NCBI RefSeq assembly: GCF_900129835.1
Contig: NZ_FQXA01000006.1
Location: 248,001-312,000 of the forward strand
Direction: 5' to 3'
DNA from: Stutzerimonas xanthomarina DSM 18231
GTDB taxonomy: Bacteria; Pseudomonadota; Gammaproteobacteria; Pseudomonadales; Pseudomonadaceae
Length of the DNA stretch: 64,000 nt
Part shown: one piece after another, positions 54,777-63,200 of the stretch
How the letters are laid out: each line of letters starts with the position of its first letter
How positions within the stretch are numbered: position 1 is the stretch's first letter
Position numbers and translations under genes: made by a program
The notes under the pieces: generated by a model
The model's database searches: none
Seen by the model: only the letters and a program-made list of their open reading frames with translations
What the model was told of the DNA's origin: nothing

Positions 54777-54927
54777 GTAGGGTGGGCTTTAGCCCACCAG
54801 CTCCGAAGGCTGGCTTAGCCCACATTAGCCACGGAGCCAAGGTGGGCTGAAGCCCACCCTACGGTCCTAACCGCCTCAACGGCACCGCCCCCACAAATCA
54901 GTTCTGTAGGGTGGGCTTCAGCCCACC
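54777..54927. repeat. GGTGGGCTTTAGCCCACC repeats between alc and allA
   Basis: Copies at 54777-54798, 54841-54863 (opposite orientation) and 54906-54927, within the puuE operon. The gap of about 250 bases is otherwise empty. Confidence 0.85.
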
Positions 54928-54984
54928 GAAACCTGCCCCCAAGACGGTGGCTTACAAATCAGCAATACAGATAACGAGCACAGC

Positions 54985-55509
54985 ATGCGCACACTCAAGA
55001 TCGAACCGTTGACCAAGGAAGCCTTCGCCCCATTCGGTGATGTGATCGAAACCGAAGGCAGCGAGTACTTCATGATCAACAACGGTTCCACCCGCCGCTA
55101 TCACAAGCTGGCGACGGTCAAGACCGCGCAGCCGGACGATCAGGCCATCATCAGCATTTTCGCCGCCGACGCGCTGGAGATGCCGCTGGTCATTCGCATG
55201 CTCGAACGACATCCGCAGGGCAGCCAGGCGTTTATTCCGCTGCTCGGCAATCCCTTTCTGGTCGTGGTCGCGCCACTTGGCGATGCACCTGTACCGGGTA
55301 ACGTCCGCGCCTTCCGCAGCAACGGCAGGCAGGGCGTCAATTACCACCGCGGCGTCTGGCACCACCCGGTGCTGACGATCGAAAAGCGGGATGAATTCCT
55401 GGTGGTCGATCGCAGCGGCTCTGGCAACAACTGCGACGAGCATTTTTTCACCGAGGACGAGCAGCTTCTCCTCGACCCCCACCGGGACTCCGACCAGGCA
55501 ACCGATTGA
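54985..55509 (+). CDS. allA: Ureidoglycolate lyase
   Basis: 174 residues. Releases urea and glyoxylate from ureidoglycolate. Characteristic blocks are LTKEAFAPFGDVIETEG at the start, FIPL near the middle, and GVNYHRGVWHHPVLTI, with the active-site histidine-tryptophan stretch of the AllA cupin fold. Fourth gene of the puuE operon; its glyoxylate could feed the hyi/glxR-type enzymes. Confidence 0.95.
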   Translation: MRTLKIEPLTKEAFAPFGDVIETEGSEYFMINNGSTRRYHKLATVKTAQPDDQAIISIFAADALEMPLVIRMLERHPQGSQAFIPLLGNPFLVVVAPLGDAPVPGNVRAFRSNGRQGVNYHRGVWHHPVLTIEKRDEFLVVDRSGSGNNCDEHFFTEDEQLLLDPHRDSDQATD

Positions 55510-55646
55510 TCAGCGCGGGCATGACCGGCGCGGCAGTGGCTTAGCCGACACCAGACATGCGTGCTTCAGAACAAGCGGAACACTTGCGACGAGTCGAATA
55601 AGAAGAAACAACGGTTGGCGTGCCAGCCGTGCAAGAGGTAATTATC

Positions 55647-56900
55647 GTGGAAGCACATCTGACCGAATGGCTGAACCTTACTGTTCGCTGGATACACATG
55701 ATCGTCGGCATCGCCTGGATCGGTGCGTCGTTCTACTTCGTCTGGCTGGAAAACAACCTTAACCGGGCCAACCCCCGCGATGGCCTATCGGGTGATCTCT
55801 GGGCGATTCACGGCGGCGGCATTTACCACCTGGAAAAATACAAGCTGGCTCCGCCACAGATGCCGGACAACCTGCACTGGTTCAAGTGGGAGGCCTACAC
55901 CACCTGGCTGTCGGGCGTGACCCTGCTGATGGTGGTCTACTACCTCAACCCCTCGCTCTACCTGATCGCACCTGGCAGTGATCTGGCGCCGGCCATGGCC
56001 ATTGCCATCGGTTTCGGCTCGCTGATCGTCGGCTGGTTCGTCTATGACCTGCTCTGCGACTCGCCGCTTGGCAAGAAGCCCGCACTGCTCGGCCTGATCC
56101 TGTTCGTCCTGGTGATCTTCGCCGCCTGGGCCTATTCGCAAGTGTTCAGCGGTCGCGCGGCGTACATCCACACCGGCGCGCTGATCGGCACCATCATGGT
56201 CGGCAACGTGTTCCGCATCATCATGCCGGCACAGCGCGCGCTGGTTGCGGCCATCGAACAGAACCGCACGCCGGATCCGCTGCTGCCCGCCAAGGGCCTG
56301 CTGCGTTCGCGCCACAACAACTATTTCACCCTGCCTGTGCTGTTCATCATGATCAGCAACCATTTCCCGAGCACCTATGGCAGCCAGTACAACTGGCTGA
56401 TCCTTGCTGGAATCTCGGTACTCGCGGTGCTGGTGCGGCACTACTTCAACACCCGTCATGACAGCAATCGCTTCGCCTGGGCCCTGCCCGCTGCCGCTGT
56501 CGGCATGATCTGTCTGGCGTTCGTCACTGCGCCGAATCGCCAGGGTGGCGTACCCAATGCGGTGCCAACCAGCCCGCGCGAGCAAAGCATCGAGGCGCAA
56601 CAGGCCGCTGCCGCAGCGCCGGCCGAGCAAGCCGGTAACAGCGAATTTGCCGAGGTTCATCGGGTGATCAACGAGCGCTGCACCGTTTGCCACGCCGCGC
56701 AGCCGAGCAGCCCGCTGTTCAGCGCCGCACCGCTTGGTGTGATGTTCGATACGCCCCAGCAGATCCAGCAGCAGGCCGCAAAGATCTATGCGCAGGCCGT
56801 CGCCAGCCAGATCATGCCGCTGGGCAACATGACCAACATGACCCAGGAGGAGCGCGACCTGCTCGGCGCCTGGATCGACAAGGGCGCGCCGATCGACTGA
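55647..56900 (+). CDS. puuD: Membrane urate hydroxylase PuuD with C-terminal cytochrome c domain
   Basis: 417 residues from the GTG at 55647 (AAGAGG upstream). Oxidises urate to 5-hydroxyisourate at the membrane and passes electrons to the respiratory chain, so it replaces the soluble O2-using uricase. About eight membrane helices with the conserved N-terminal TEWLNLTVRWIHMIVGIAWIGASFYF, then a periplasmic cytochrome c with haem site CTVCH (345-349) and probable axial Met390. No uaZ/pucL-type uricase gene is in the window, consistent with this role. Confidence 0.95.
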   Translation: MEAHLTEWLNLTVRWIHMIVGIAWIGASFYFVWLENNLNRANPRDGLSGDLWAIHGGGIYHLEKYKLAPPQMPDNLHWFKWEAYTTWLSGVTLLMVVYYLNPSLYLIAPGSDLAPAMAIAIGFGSLIVGWFVYDLLCDSPLGKKPALLGLILFVLVIFAAWAYSQVFSGRAAYIHTGALIGTIMVGNVFRIIMPAQRALVAAIEQNRTPDPLLPAKGLLRSRHNNYFTLPVLFIMISNHFPSTYGSQYNWLILAGISVLAVLVRHYFNTRHDSNRFAWALPAAAVGMICLAFVTAPNRQGGVPNAVPTSPREQSIEAQQAAAAAPAEQAGNSEFAEVHRVINERCTVCHAAQPSSPLFSAAPLGVMFDTPQQIQQQAAKIYAQAVASQIMPLGNMTNMTQEERDLLGAWIDKGAPID

Positions 56901-57106
56901 TCAGCGCCACCAGCCGCGCTCCCGGGCGCGGCTTTTTTTCACTGTTCGACGCTCAAGCCACGCAACACGAGGCGAGGCGTCAGCTCAACCCGAGATCAAA
57001 CCCAGCGGACGGCGTTAGCCGATCCCCGAGCACCCTATACCCGGCCCCGCACGTTCAGCGGGGTCACCGCGACCATCCAATAACAAAAGCGTCCGAGGTG
57101 TATTGC

Positions 57107-58453
57107 ATGAACGATGTGACCGAGCGGGAAACCGCCCCTGCGGAGCAGCGACTGCCCTTGCTGCAGATGCTGCTGGTGAGTTTCCAGCACGTGCTGCTGA
57201 TGTACGGCGGCGCGGTTGCCGTCCCGCTGATCGTGGGCCAAGCAGCAGGACTTTCTCGTGAGGAGATCGCCTTCCTGATCAACGCCGATCTGCTGGTCGC
57301 CGGCATCGCCACGGTGGTGCAGTCGATGGGCATCGGACCCGTGGGCATCCGCATGCCGGTGATGATGGGCGCCAGCTTCGCGGCGGTCAGCAGTATGGTG
57401 GTGATGGCCGGCATGCCCGGCGTCGGCATGACCGGGATTTTCGGTGCGACCATCGCGGCCGGCTTCTTCGGCCTATTGATTGCGCCGTTCGTGTGCAAGA
57501 TCGTGCGCCTGTTTCCGCCGCTGGTAACCGGCACCGTGATCACCGCAATTGGCCTCTCGCTGTTCCCGGTTGCAGTGAACTGGGCGGGCGGCGGCACTGG
57601 TACCGGCCAGTTCGGTGCTCTGCCCTACCTTGGCGTGGCGGCAGCCGTGCTGGCGGTGATCCTGCTGATCAACCAGTTTATGCGCGGCTTCTGGGTCAAT
57701 GTGTCGGTGCTGGTCGGCATGGCGCTGGGCTATGTACTGGCCGGTAGCCTGGGCATGGTCGACCTGTCTGGCATCAGCGCTGCGCCCGCATTTCAGGTGG
57801 TCACGCCCAATCACTTCGGTGCGCCGCAGTTCCTGCTCGCGCCGATCCTGTCCATGTGCCTGGTGGTGGTGATCATCTTCGTCGAGTCAGCCGGCATGTT
57901 TCTCGCGCTGGGCAAGATCACCGGGCAGGACGTCGACCCGAAGCAGCTGCGCCGCGGCCTGCTGTGCGATGCCGGGGCAACCTTTCTGGCCGGCTTCATG
58001 AACACCTTCACCCACTCCTCCTTTGCCCAGAACATCGGTCTGGTGCAGATGACCGGCGTACGCAGCCGCTACGTCACCGCCATTGCCGGCCTGTTCCTGA
58101 TCAGCCTGAGTCTGTTGCCGAAAGCTGCCTTCATGGTCGCTTCGATTCCGGCGGCGGTGCTCGGCGGTGCAGGGATCGCCATGTTTGGCATGGTTGCGGC
58201 CACTGGCATCAAGATTCTGCAGGAAGCCGACATCGGTGACCGTCGCAACCAACTGCTGGTGGCGGTGAGCATTGGCCTGGGGATGGTGCCAGTGGTTCGC
58301 CCGGAATTTTTCGCGCACCTGCCGCACTGGATGGAGCCGATCACCCACAGCGGCATCGCGGTGGCGACGCTCAGCGCGGTGACCCTCAACCTGCTGTTCA
58401 ACGTGCTCGGTGGAACCGAACGCCAGGCGCTCACGGGCGCTGCGCATTACTGA
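57107..58453 (+). CDS. NCS2 nucleobase permease, probably urate/xanthine
   Basis: 448 residues from the ATG at 57107 (CCGAGG upstream); in-frame sequence before it is not part of the protein. NCS2/NAT family with about 14 helices: LLVSFQHVLLMYGGAVAVPLIVG, MGASFAAVS, FPPLVTGTVITAIGLSLFPVAVNW and the SFAQNIGLVQMTGVRSRYV motif (QxxGxxxxT NAT signature region). Placed directly after puuD, so urate is a plausible substrate; xanthine is the alternative. Confidence 0.9.
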   Translation: MNDVTERETAPAEQRLPLLQMLLVSFQHVLLMYGGAVAVPLIVGQAAGLSREEIAFLINADLLVAGIATVVQSMGIGPVGIRMPVMMGASFAAVSSMVVMAGMPGVGMTGIFGATIAAGFFGLLIAPFVCKIVRLFPPLVTGTVITAIGLSLFPVAVNWAGGGTGTGQFGALPYLGVAAAVLAVILLINQFMRGFWVNVSVLVGMALGYVLAGSLGMVDLSGISAAPAFQVVTPNHFGAPQFLLAPILSMCLVVVIIFVESAGMFLALGKITGQDVDPKQLRRGLLCDAGATFLAGFMNTFTHSSFAQNIGLVQMTGVRSRYVTAIAGLFLISLSLLPKAAFMVASIPAAVLGGAGIAMFGMVAATGIKILQEADIGDRRNQLLVAVSIGLGMVPVVRPEFFAHLPHWMEPITHSGIAVATLSAVTLNLLFNVLGGTERQALTGAAHY

Positions 58454-58478
58454 CGAAAGCGTTCCATATCTTCCTCTC

Positions 58479-58507
58479 AGGCCCGCCATGTGCGGGCCTG
58501 TTTCTTT
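58479..58507 (+). terminator. Terminator after the second permease gene
   Basis: CAGGCCCGC (58479-58487) and GCGGGCCTG (58492-58500) followed by TTTCTTT. Confidence 0.88.
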
Positions 58508-58550
58508 CCAGCTTGCTTTTCCCGGCGACGGCCCGACACTCAACAAGCTC

Positions 58551-58757
58551 CCACGGGTCGGTATAGGCATAAGCACTTCCGTGGTGGTGCATCACTGTGT
58601 TTTTGTGGGAGCGGTCTCGACCGCGAATGAGGTTGCACGCCGCAGCGCGGAATGGCTTCGGCAATCCACCTGCGTGCTTGGAGCTCGACGTGCGGACGCT
58701 CGATGTAGAGGAAGCGCTTCGCGATCAAGACTGCCCCCACGGGTCGGTATGGGCATA
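58551..58757. repeat. REPIN-like half unit with flanking direct repeats
   Basis: GTGGGAGCGGTCTCGACCGC at 58605-58624, the type also seen at 50972-51335. A direct repeat of CCCACGGGTCGGTAT lies on both sides (about 58551 and 58735). No gene in the gap up to 58821. Confidence 0.7.
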
Positions 58758-58821
58758 GCGACATACCGTCGTTAAAATGCCCCGCCCGTCAATGCCGCCC
58801 CCGACCGAGATGAACTAAGCC

Positions 58822-60372
58822 ATGATCGAAGCAACCTGGATCGCCTTCGCGTTCATCCTTGGCCTTGCAACACGCGCGATAGGGCTACCGCCACTGATCG
58901 GCTATTTGGGCGCCGGCTTTGCCCTCGCCGCTTTTGGTGAACACCTCGGCGTCGGCCCAACCGATAGCGTGATCCTCGCGCACCTCGCGCACCTGGGCGT
59001 GTTGCTGCTGCTGTTCACCGTGGGCCTGAAACTCAAGCTGAGCAACCTGGTACGGCGAGAAGTCATCGGCGGCAGCTTGCTGCACTTCGGCATTTCCAGC
59101 TTGGTGGTATTGCCGGCGATTCTGGTTTTTCTCGACGCCAGCTGGCGTGACAGCCTGCTGCTGGCAATCGCGCTGTCGTTCTCCAGCACCGTACTGGCGG
59201 CCAAGGTGCTGGAAGGCAAGCGTGAGCTGCGCGCCTTTCATGGTCGAGTTGCCATTGGCGTCCTGATCATTCAGGACCTGATCGCGCTGGTGGTGATGAG
59301 CATCGCCAGCGGCAAAGTGCCGTCGGCCTGGGCACTGCTGGTGTTCGGCCTGCCGCTGCTGCGCCCGTTGCTGTTCCGCCTGCTCGATCACAGTGGCCAT
59401 GAAGAGCTGATGGTGCTGTTGGGATTGATGCTGGCGCTGGTGGCCGGCGGTCTCGGCTTCGAATATGTGGGCCTCAGTTCCGAGCTCGGCGCGCTGGCCT
59501 TCGGTGCGATGCTGGCCAAGCACAAGCGCGCCACCGAGCTATCCAACTCGCTCTGGACGATCAAAGAAGTCTTTCTGGTCGGCTTCTTTCTGCAGATCGG
59601 CATTGGCGGTCTGCCGGACATCAACGCCATGCTTTTTGCCGGCGCGGTGGCGTTGCTGCTACCCCTCAAGGGCGCGCTGTTCTTTTTCCTGTTCCTGCTG
59701 TTCCGCCTGCGCGCGCGCAGTGCCTTTCTCAGCGCCTCGAGCCTGACCAACTACAGCGAGTTCGGCCTGATTGTCGCAAGCGTGGTACTGCCGCAATGGC
59801 TCACGCCGCTCGCGATCACGGTGGCCTTGTCCTTCGTCATCTCGGCCCAGCTGAACCGCATTTCCCACCCCTTGTACGACCGGCTTGCCAGGCGGCTGAT
59901 TCCGCTGGAGCGCAATACCCGCCATCCCGATGAGCAGCCTGTGTCGCTTGGCGACGCGCAGATCCTGATCATGGGAATGGGTCGCACCGGCCGCGCCGCC
60001 TACGATCATCTGCAGAACCGGGGCTGGCGATTGATCAGTCTCGATTCGGACCCGGTGACTGTCGAAAAAAGCAGCGAGCAGGGTCGCCACGTACTGTTCG
60101 CCGACGCCGAAGACCAGATGTTCTGGGAGAGCCTGGAGATGAACAAGGTCGAGGCGGTGATCCTGGCGATGAACGATGCCGAAGCGAAGATCATCTCCAC
60201 CCGCAAGCTGCGCGGCAAAGGCTTCGAGGGGTTGATCGTCTCCCATGCGATGTACGAAGACATCGCCCAGCAGATCGAGGAAGCCGGGGCGGATCGCACC
60301 TACCTGACCATGAGCGAAGCCGGTGCGGGCCTCGCCGAGAACGTCGCGCGGGAGCTGAAGCCCAACCGCTGA
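58822..60372 (+). CDS. CPA2-family cation:proton antiporter with NAD-binding (RCK) domain
   Basis: 516 residues. N-terminal antiporter domain of about 12 helices (GLPPLIGYLGAGF, LLLFTVGLKLKLSNL, SFSSTVLAAKVLEGK, IGVLIIQDLIALVV), then a Rossmann RCK domain from about residue 380 with ILIMGMGRTGRAAYDHLQ. Resembles YbaL/KefB-type potassium-efflux systems. It has no evident link to purine genes. Confidence 0.9.
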   Translation: MIEATWIAFAFILGLATRAIGLPPLIGYLGAGFALAAFGEHLGVGPTDSVILAHLAHLGVLLLLFTVGLKLKLSNLVRREVIGGSLLHFGISSLVVLPAILVFLDASWRDSLLLAIALSFSSTVLAAKVLEGKRELRAFHGRVAIGVLIIQDLIALVVMSIASGKVPSAWALLVFGLPLLRPLLFRLLDHSGHEELMVLLGLMLALVAGGLGFEYVGLSSELGALAFGAMLAKHKRATELSNSLWTIKEVFLVGFFLQIGIGGLPDINAMLFAGAVALLLPLKGALFFFLFLLFRLRARSAFLSASSLTNYSEFGLIVASVVLPQWLTPLAITVALSFVISAQLNRISHPLYDRLARRLIPLERNTRHPDEQPVSLGDAQILIMGMGRTGRAAYDHLQNRGWRLISLDSDPVTVEKSSEQGRHVLFADAEDQMFWESLEMNKVEAVILAMNDAEAKIISTRKLRGKGFEGLIVSHAMYEDIAQQIEEAGADRTYLTMSEAGAGLAENVARELKPNR

Positions 60373-60424
60373 CCGGCACCACCTTCAGGCCACACCCTGT
60401 GCGCATTCGCTGCCGGCCATAAGA

Positions 60425-60436
60425 ATTGTGCACAAT
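60425..60436. promoter_or_regulatory. Candidate operator in front of the third permease gene
   Basis: Perfect palindrome ATTGTGCACAAT, identical to that upstream of gntR. A -10-like TATAGT lies at 60475-60480, and a second palindrome AACAGCTGTT at 60455-60464 sits between them. Confidence 0.72.
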
Positions 60437-60585
60437 CTGAAAATTAATTGTTTCAACAGCTGTTCACAGGTTGCTATAGTCGAGCCCAACCTGACCGAAC
60501 GAACAGCTTTTCGACGGTCAGTCTACGAGGTCCGTGAAGCCTCGGAAGCCCATGACCGAACAATAACGAATGGCAGGCTTGACTC

Positions 60586-62085
60586 ATGACCGCAACCGAA
60601 TCCAGGAGCGGTGACGCTCCCAACCAGGACCTGATCTACCAGCTTGAAGATCGCCCGGGTCCGATCCCCGCTACATTCGCCGCGATACAGCACGTACTCG
60701 CGAGCTTCGTCGGTGTCATCACCCCCACCCTGATTATCGGCAGCGTGCTTGGCCTGGGTGACTATGTTCCCTATCTCGTCAGCATGGCGCTGTTCGTCTC
60801 GGGCCTCGGCACCTTTATCCAGGCCAAACGCATTGGGCCAATCGGCGCCGGAATGCTTTGCCTGCAGGGCACCAGCTTCGGCTTTCTCAGCGTGGTGCTG
60901 GCGGCCGGCTTTATCGTGAAGAATCGGGGCGGCAGCCCGGAAGACATCCTCGCCACACTGTTCGGCGTCGGCTTCTGCGCCGCCTTCGTCGAGATCGCCG
61001 TCAGCCGCTACATCGACAAACTGCGCCGAGTCATCACGCCTGTGGTCACTGGCACCATCATCTGCCTGATGGGCCTCTCGCTGATCAAGGTTTCGATGAC
61101 AGATATCGCCGGCGGCTACGGTGCCGAGAATCCCGGCGCACTGCCCAATCTGGCGCTTGCCGGCCTGGTGCTCGGCACCATCATCGTGCTCAACCGTTTT
61201 GGTATCCCATTGCTGCGACTGTCAGCGGTGATCGTCGCACTGATGGTCGGCTACTTTGCCGCCTGGATGATGGGCATGGTGGATTTTTCCAGTCTCGCCA
61301 CACTTCCGGCGATCAGTGTGCCGCAGCCATTCAAATTCGGCTTTGCTTTCGACTGGATGGCCTTCATTCCGATCGCAGTAATCTTCCTGATCACGCCGCT
61401 GGAAACCGCCGGTGATCTGACCGCCAACTCGATGATTTCGCGCGAGCCGGTCAAAGGACCGCTGTACATGAAGCGCATCAAGGGCGGCATTCTCGGTGAT
61501 GGTTGCAGCTCGCTGCTGGCCGCCACCTTCAACAGCCTGCCGATGACAACCTTCAGCCAGAACAATGGCGTGATTCAGCTGACCGGTGTCGCGAGCCGTC
61601 ACGTGGGCCTGTATATCGCCGGAATCCTGATTCTGCTGGCGCTGTTCCCTGTAGTGGGTGGCGTGTTGCAGCTGATGCCCAAGCCGGTGCTCGGTGGCGC
61701 CACGCTGATCATGTTCGGTACGGTCGCCATCGCAGGCATCAAGATCCTCGCCGAAGCAGGCCTCAACCGTCGCAATATGCTTATCGTCGCCATTTCACTG
61801 GGCCTTGGCCTGGGCGTGGCAGCGGTGCCGGATGTACTGACTAATCTGCCCGAAGTGCTGAAGAACATCTTTGGCTCACCGATCACCATCGGTGCGTTCA
61901 GCGCGATCCTGCTCAATTTCTTCCTGCCACGTGAGGCGGAAGAGCTGGACGAATACGATCCGGACAACCTGATCGAGGATGCGGTCGGCACCAACACGCT
62001 GGCAGTGAATATCCCCGATTACTCCAAGGTCCATCCGAAAGCCACCACCACCGACCCGTCCGCTCAGCTGACGCCCACGGGCTGA
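60586..62085 (+). CDS. NCS2 uracil-xanthine/urate permease (XanQ/UacT-like)
   Basis: 499 residues, about 14 helices. Features of the purine NAT branch: FAAIQHVLASFVGVITPTLIIGSVLGL, QAKRIGPIGAGMLCLQGTSFGF, VTGTIICLMGLSLIKVSM, the TM8 Glu in FLITPLETAGDLTANSMIS, and TTFSQNNGVIQLTGVASRHV (NAT motif region). The C-terminal tail is longer than usual and hydrophilic. A different NCS2 subgroup from the permease at 57107. Candidate operator upstream; the Tsx-like porin follows. Confidence 0.92.
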   Translation: MTATESRSGDAPNQDLIYQLEDRPGPIPATFAAIQHVLASFVGVITPTLIIGSVLGLGDYVPYLVSMALFVSGLGTFIQAKRIGPIGAGMLCLQGTSFGFLSVVLAAGFIVKNRGGSPEDILATLFGVGFCAAFVEIAVSRYIDKLRRVITPVVTGTIICLMGLSLIKVSMTDIAGGYGAENPGALPNLALAGLVLGTIIVLNRFGIPLLRLSAVIVALMVGYFAAWMMGMVDFSSLATLPAISVPQPFKFGFAFDWMAFIPIAVIFLITPLETAGDLTANSMISREPVKGPLYMKRIKGGILGDGCSSLLAATFNSLPMTTFSQNNGVIQLTGVASRHVGLYIAGILILLALFPVVGGVLQLMPKPVLGGATLIMFGTVAIAGIKILAEAGLNRRNMLIVAISLGLGLGVAAVPDVLTNLPEVLKNIFGSPITIGAFSAILLNFFLPREAEELDEYDPDNLIEDAVGTNTLAVNIPDYSKVHPKATTTDPSAQLTPTG

Positions 62086-62162
62086 TAGCCCTGACGCCCG
62101 GCCATACGGAGCCGGGCGCTGCGCCCGCATTCACCACAACAACAAAACCAAAGGGTATCAAC

Positions 62163-62984
62163 ATGACCTTCAAGCGCACTCATCTGTCGCTGGCGCTGGC
62201 CGGCTGCCTGCTCTCCGCCCCGGCTTTTGCCGATGGCATGCTGCACTGGCAGAACAACAGCCTCAGCTATCTTTATGGCAAGGACTTCAAGGTCGACGCC
62301 GGCGAGATCCAGCAGACCGTGACCTTCGAGCATGCCAGTGGCTGGAGCTGGGGCGACATGTTCCTGTTCGTCGATAACAAGTGGTACAACGGCCTGTCCG
62401 GCAATGACGGTCACACCTACTACGGCGAGTTCAGCCCCCGCCTGTCGCTCGGCAAACTGAGCGGACAAGACATGAGCTTCGGCCCGATCAAGGACGTGTT
62501 GCTCGCCGCAACCTACGAACGTGGCGAGAGCACCAATGGCGTACCGAACCAGAACTATCTCCTCGGTCCCGCGGTAGACCTCGATGTACCCGGCTTCGAC
62601 CGTCTGGCGATCAACGTCTATTACCGCAAACCCGACGGAACCACCGGCAAGCCAGGCGGCCAATGGCAGGTCACGCCGACCTGGGCCATGACCTTCCCGG
62701 TGGGCAAATCGGACATCCTGTTCGACGGCTTTATCGACTGGGTCGTCAATGACGCCGGCTCGGAACGACGCGGAGACTTCATCTCGAAGAACCTGCACAT
62801 CAACCCACAGATCAAATACGACCTGGGCAAGGCGCTGGATGGCGAGCCGGGCAAGCTCTACGTCGGCATCGAGTACGACTACTGGTCTGACAAGTACGGC
62901 ATCGAAGACGGTGGCTTTGTCAGCGATCTGGTCGGTGGCACCAACCAGAACACCGCCAGTCTGTTGGTCAAAGCGCACTTCTAA
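62163..62984 (+). CDS. Tsx-like outer-membrane nucleoside/nucleobase channel
   Basis: 273 residues. Signal peptide MTFKRTHLSLALAGCLLSAPAFA, then a beta-barrel pattern ending in the aromatic TASLLVKAHF. Tsx/OmpK-family blocks: MLHWQNNSLSYLYGKDF at the mature start, FEHASGWSWGDMFLFVD and EFSPRLSLGKL. It probably lets purines or nucleosides cross the outer membrane for the permease encoded 78 bases upstream; the two likely share a transcript. Confidence 0.92.
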   Translation: MTFKRTHLSLALAGCLLSAPAFADGMLHWQNNSLSYLYGKDFKVDAGEIQQTVTFEHASGWSWGDMFLFVDNKWYNGLSGNDGHTYYGEFSPRLSLGKLSGQDMSFGPIKDVLLAATYERGESTNGVPNQNYLLGPAVDLDVPGFDRLAINVYYRKPDGTTGKPGGQWQVTPTWAMTFPVGKSDILFDGFIDWVVNDAGSERRGDFISKNLHINPQIKYDLGKALDGEPGKLYVGIEYDYWSDKYGIEDGGFVSDLVGGTNQNTASLLVKAHF

Positions 62985-63009
62985 GCCAGCTGGCGCAGGG
63001 ACGCGGAAC

Positions 63010-63037
63010 AAAAAAGCAGCCTGAAGGCTGCTTTTTT
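63010..63037 (+). terminator. Terminator after the Tsx-like gene
   Basis: AAAAAGCAGCC-TGAA-GGCTGCTTTTTT, a near-perfect bidirectional hairpin. Confidence 0.92.
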
Positions 63038-63200
63038 GTTGGTCTCAGTTTTTCAACCTGCGTCCTGTTGGTATGTTCCGTACCAAGCGTTTAATGAGCG
63101 CAGGCCGACAATGCGCTCATTGGACGACCGGCGACCAGATCGTTGACGGACTCCCGCCACACCACGCGCCGCCGCAGCAAGCAGGGGCACGCCGTTTAGG

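Noticed and set aside
56687..57106. Upstream extension of the permease frame at 57107
   Set aside because: It lies over the 3' end of puuD in another frame and lacks NCS2 similarity; the ATG at 57107 has a good ribosome-binding site.
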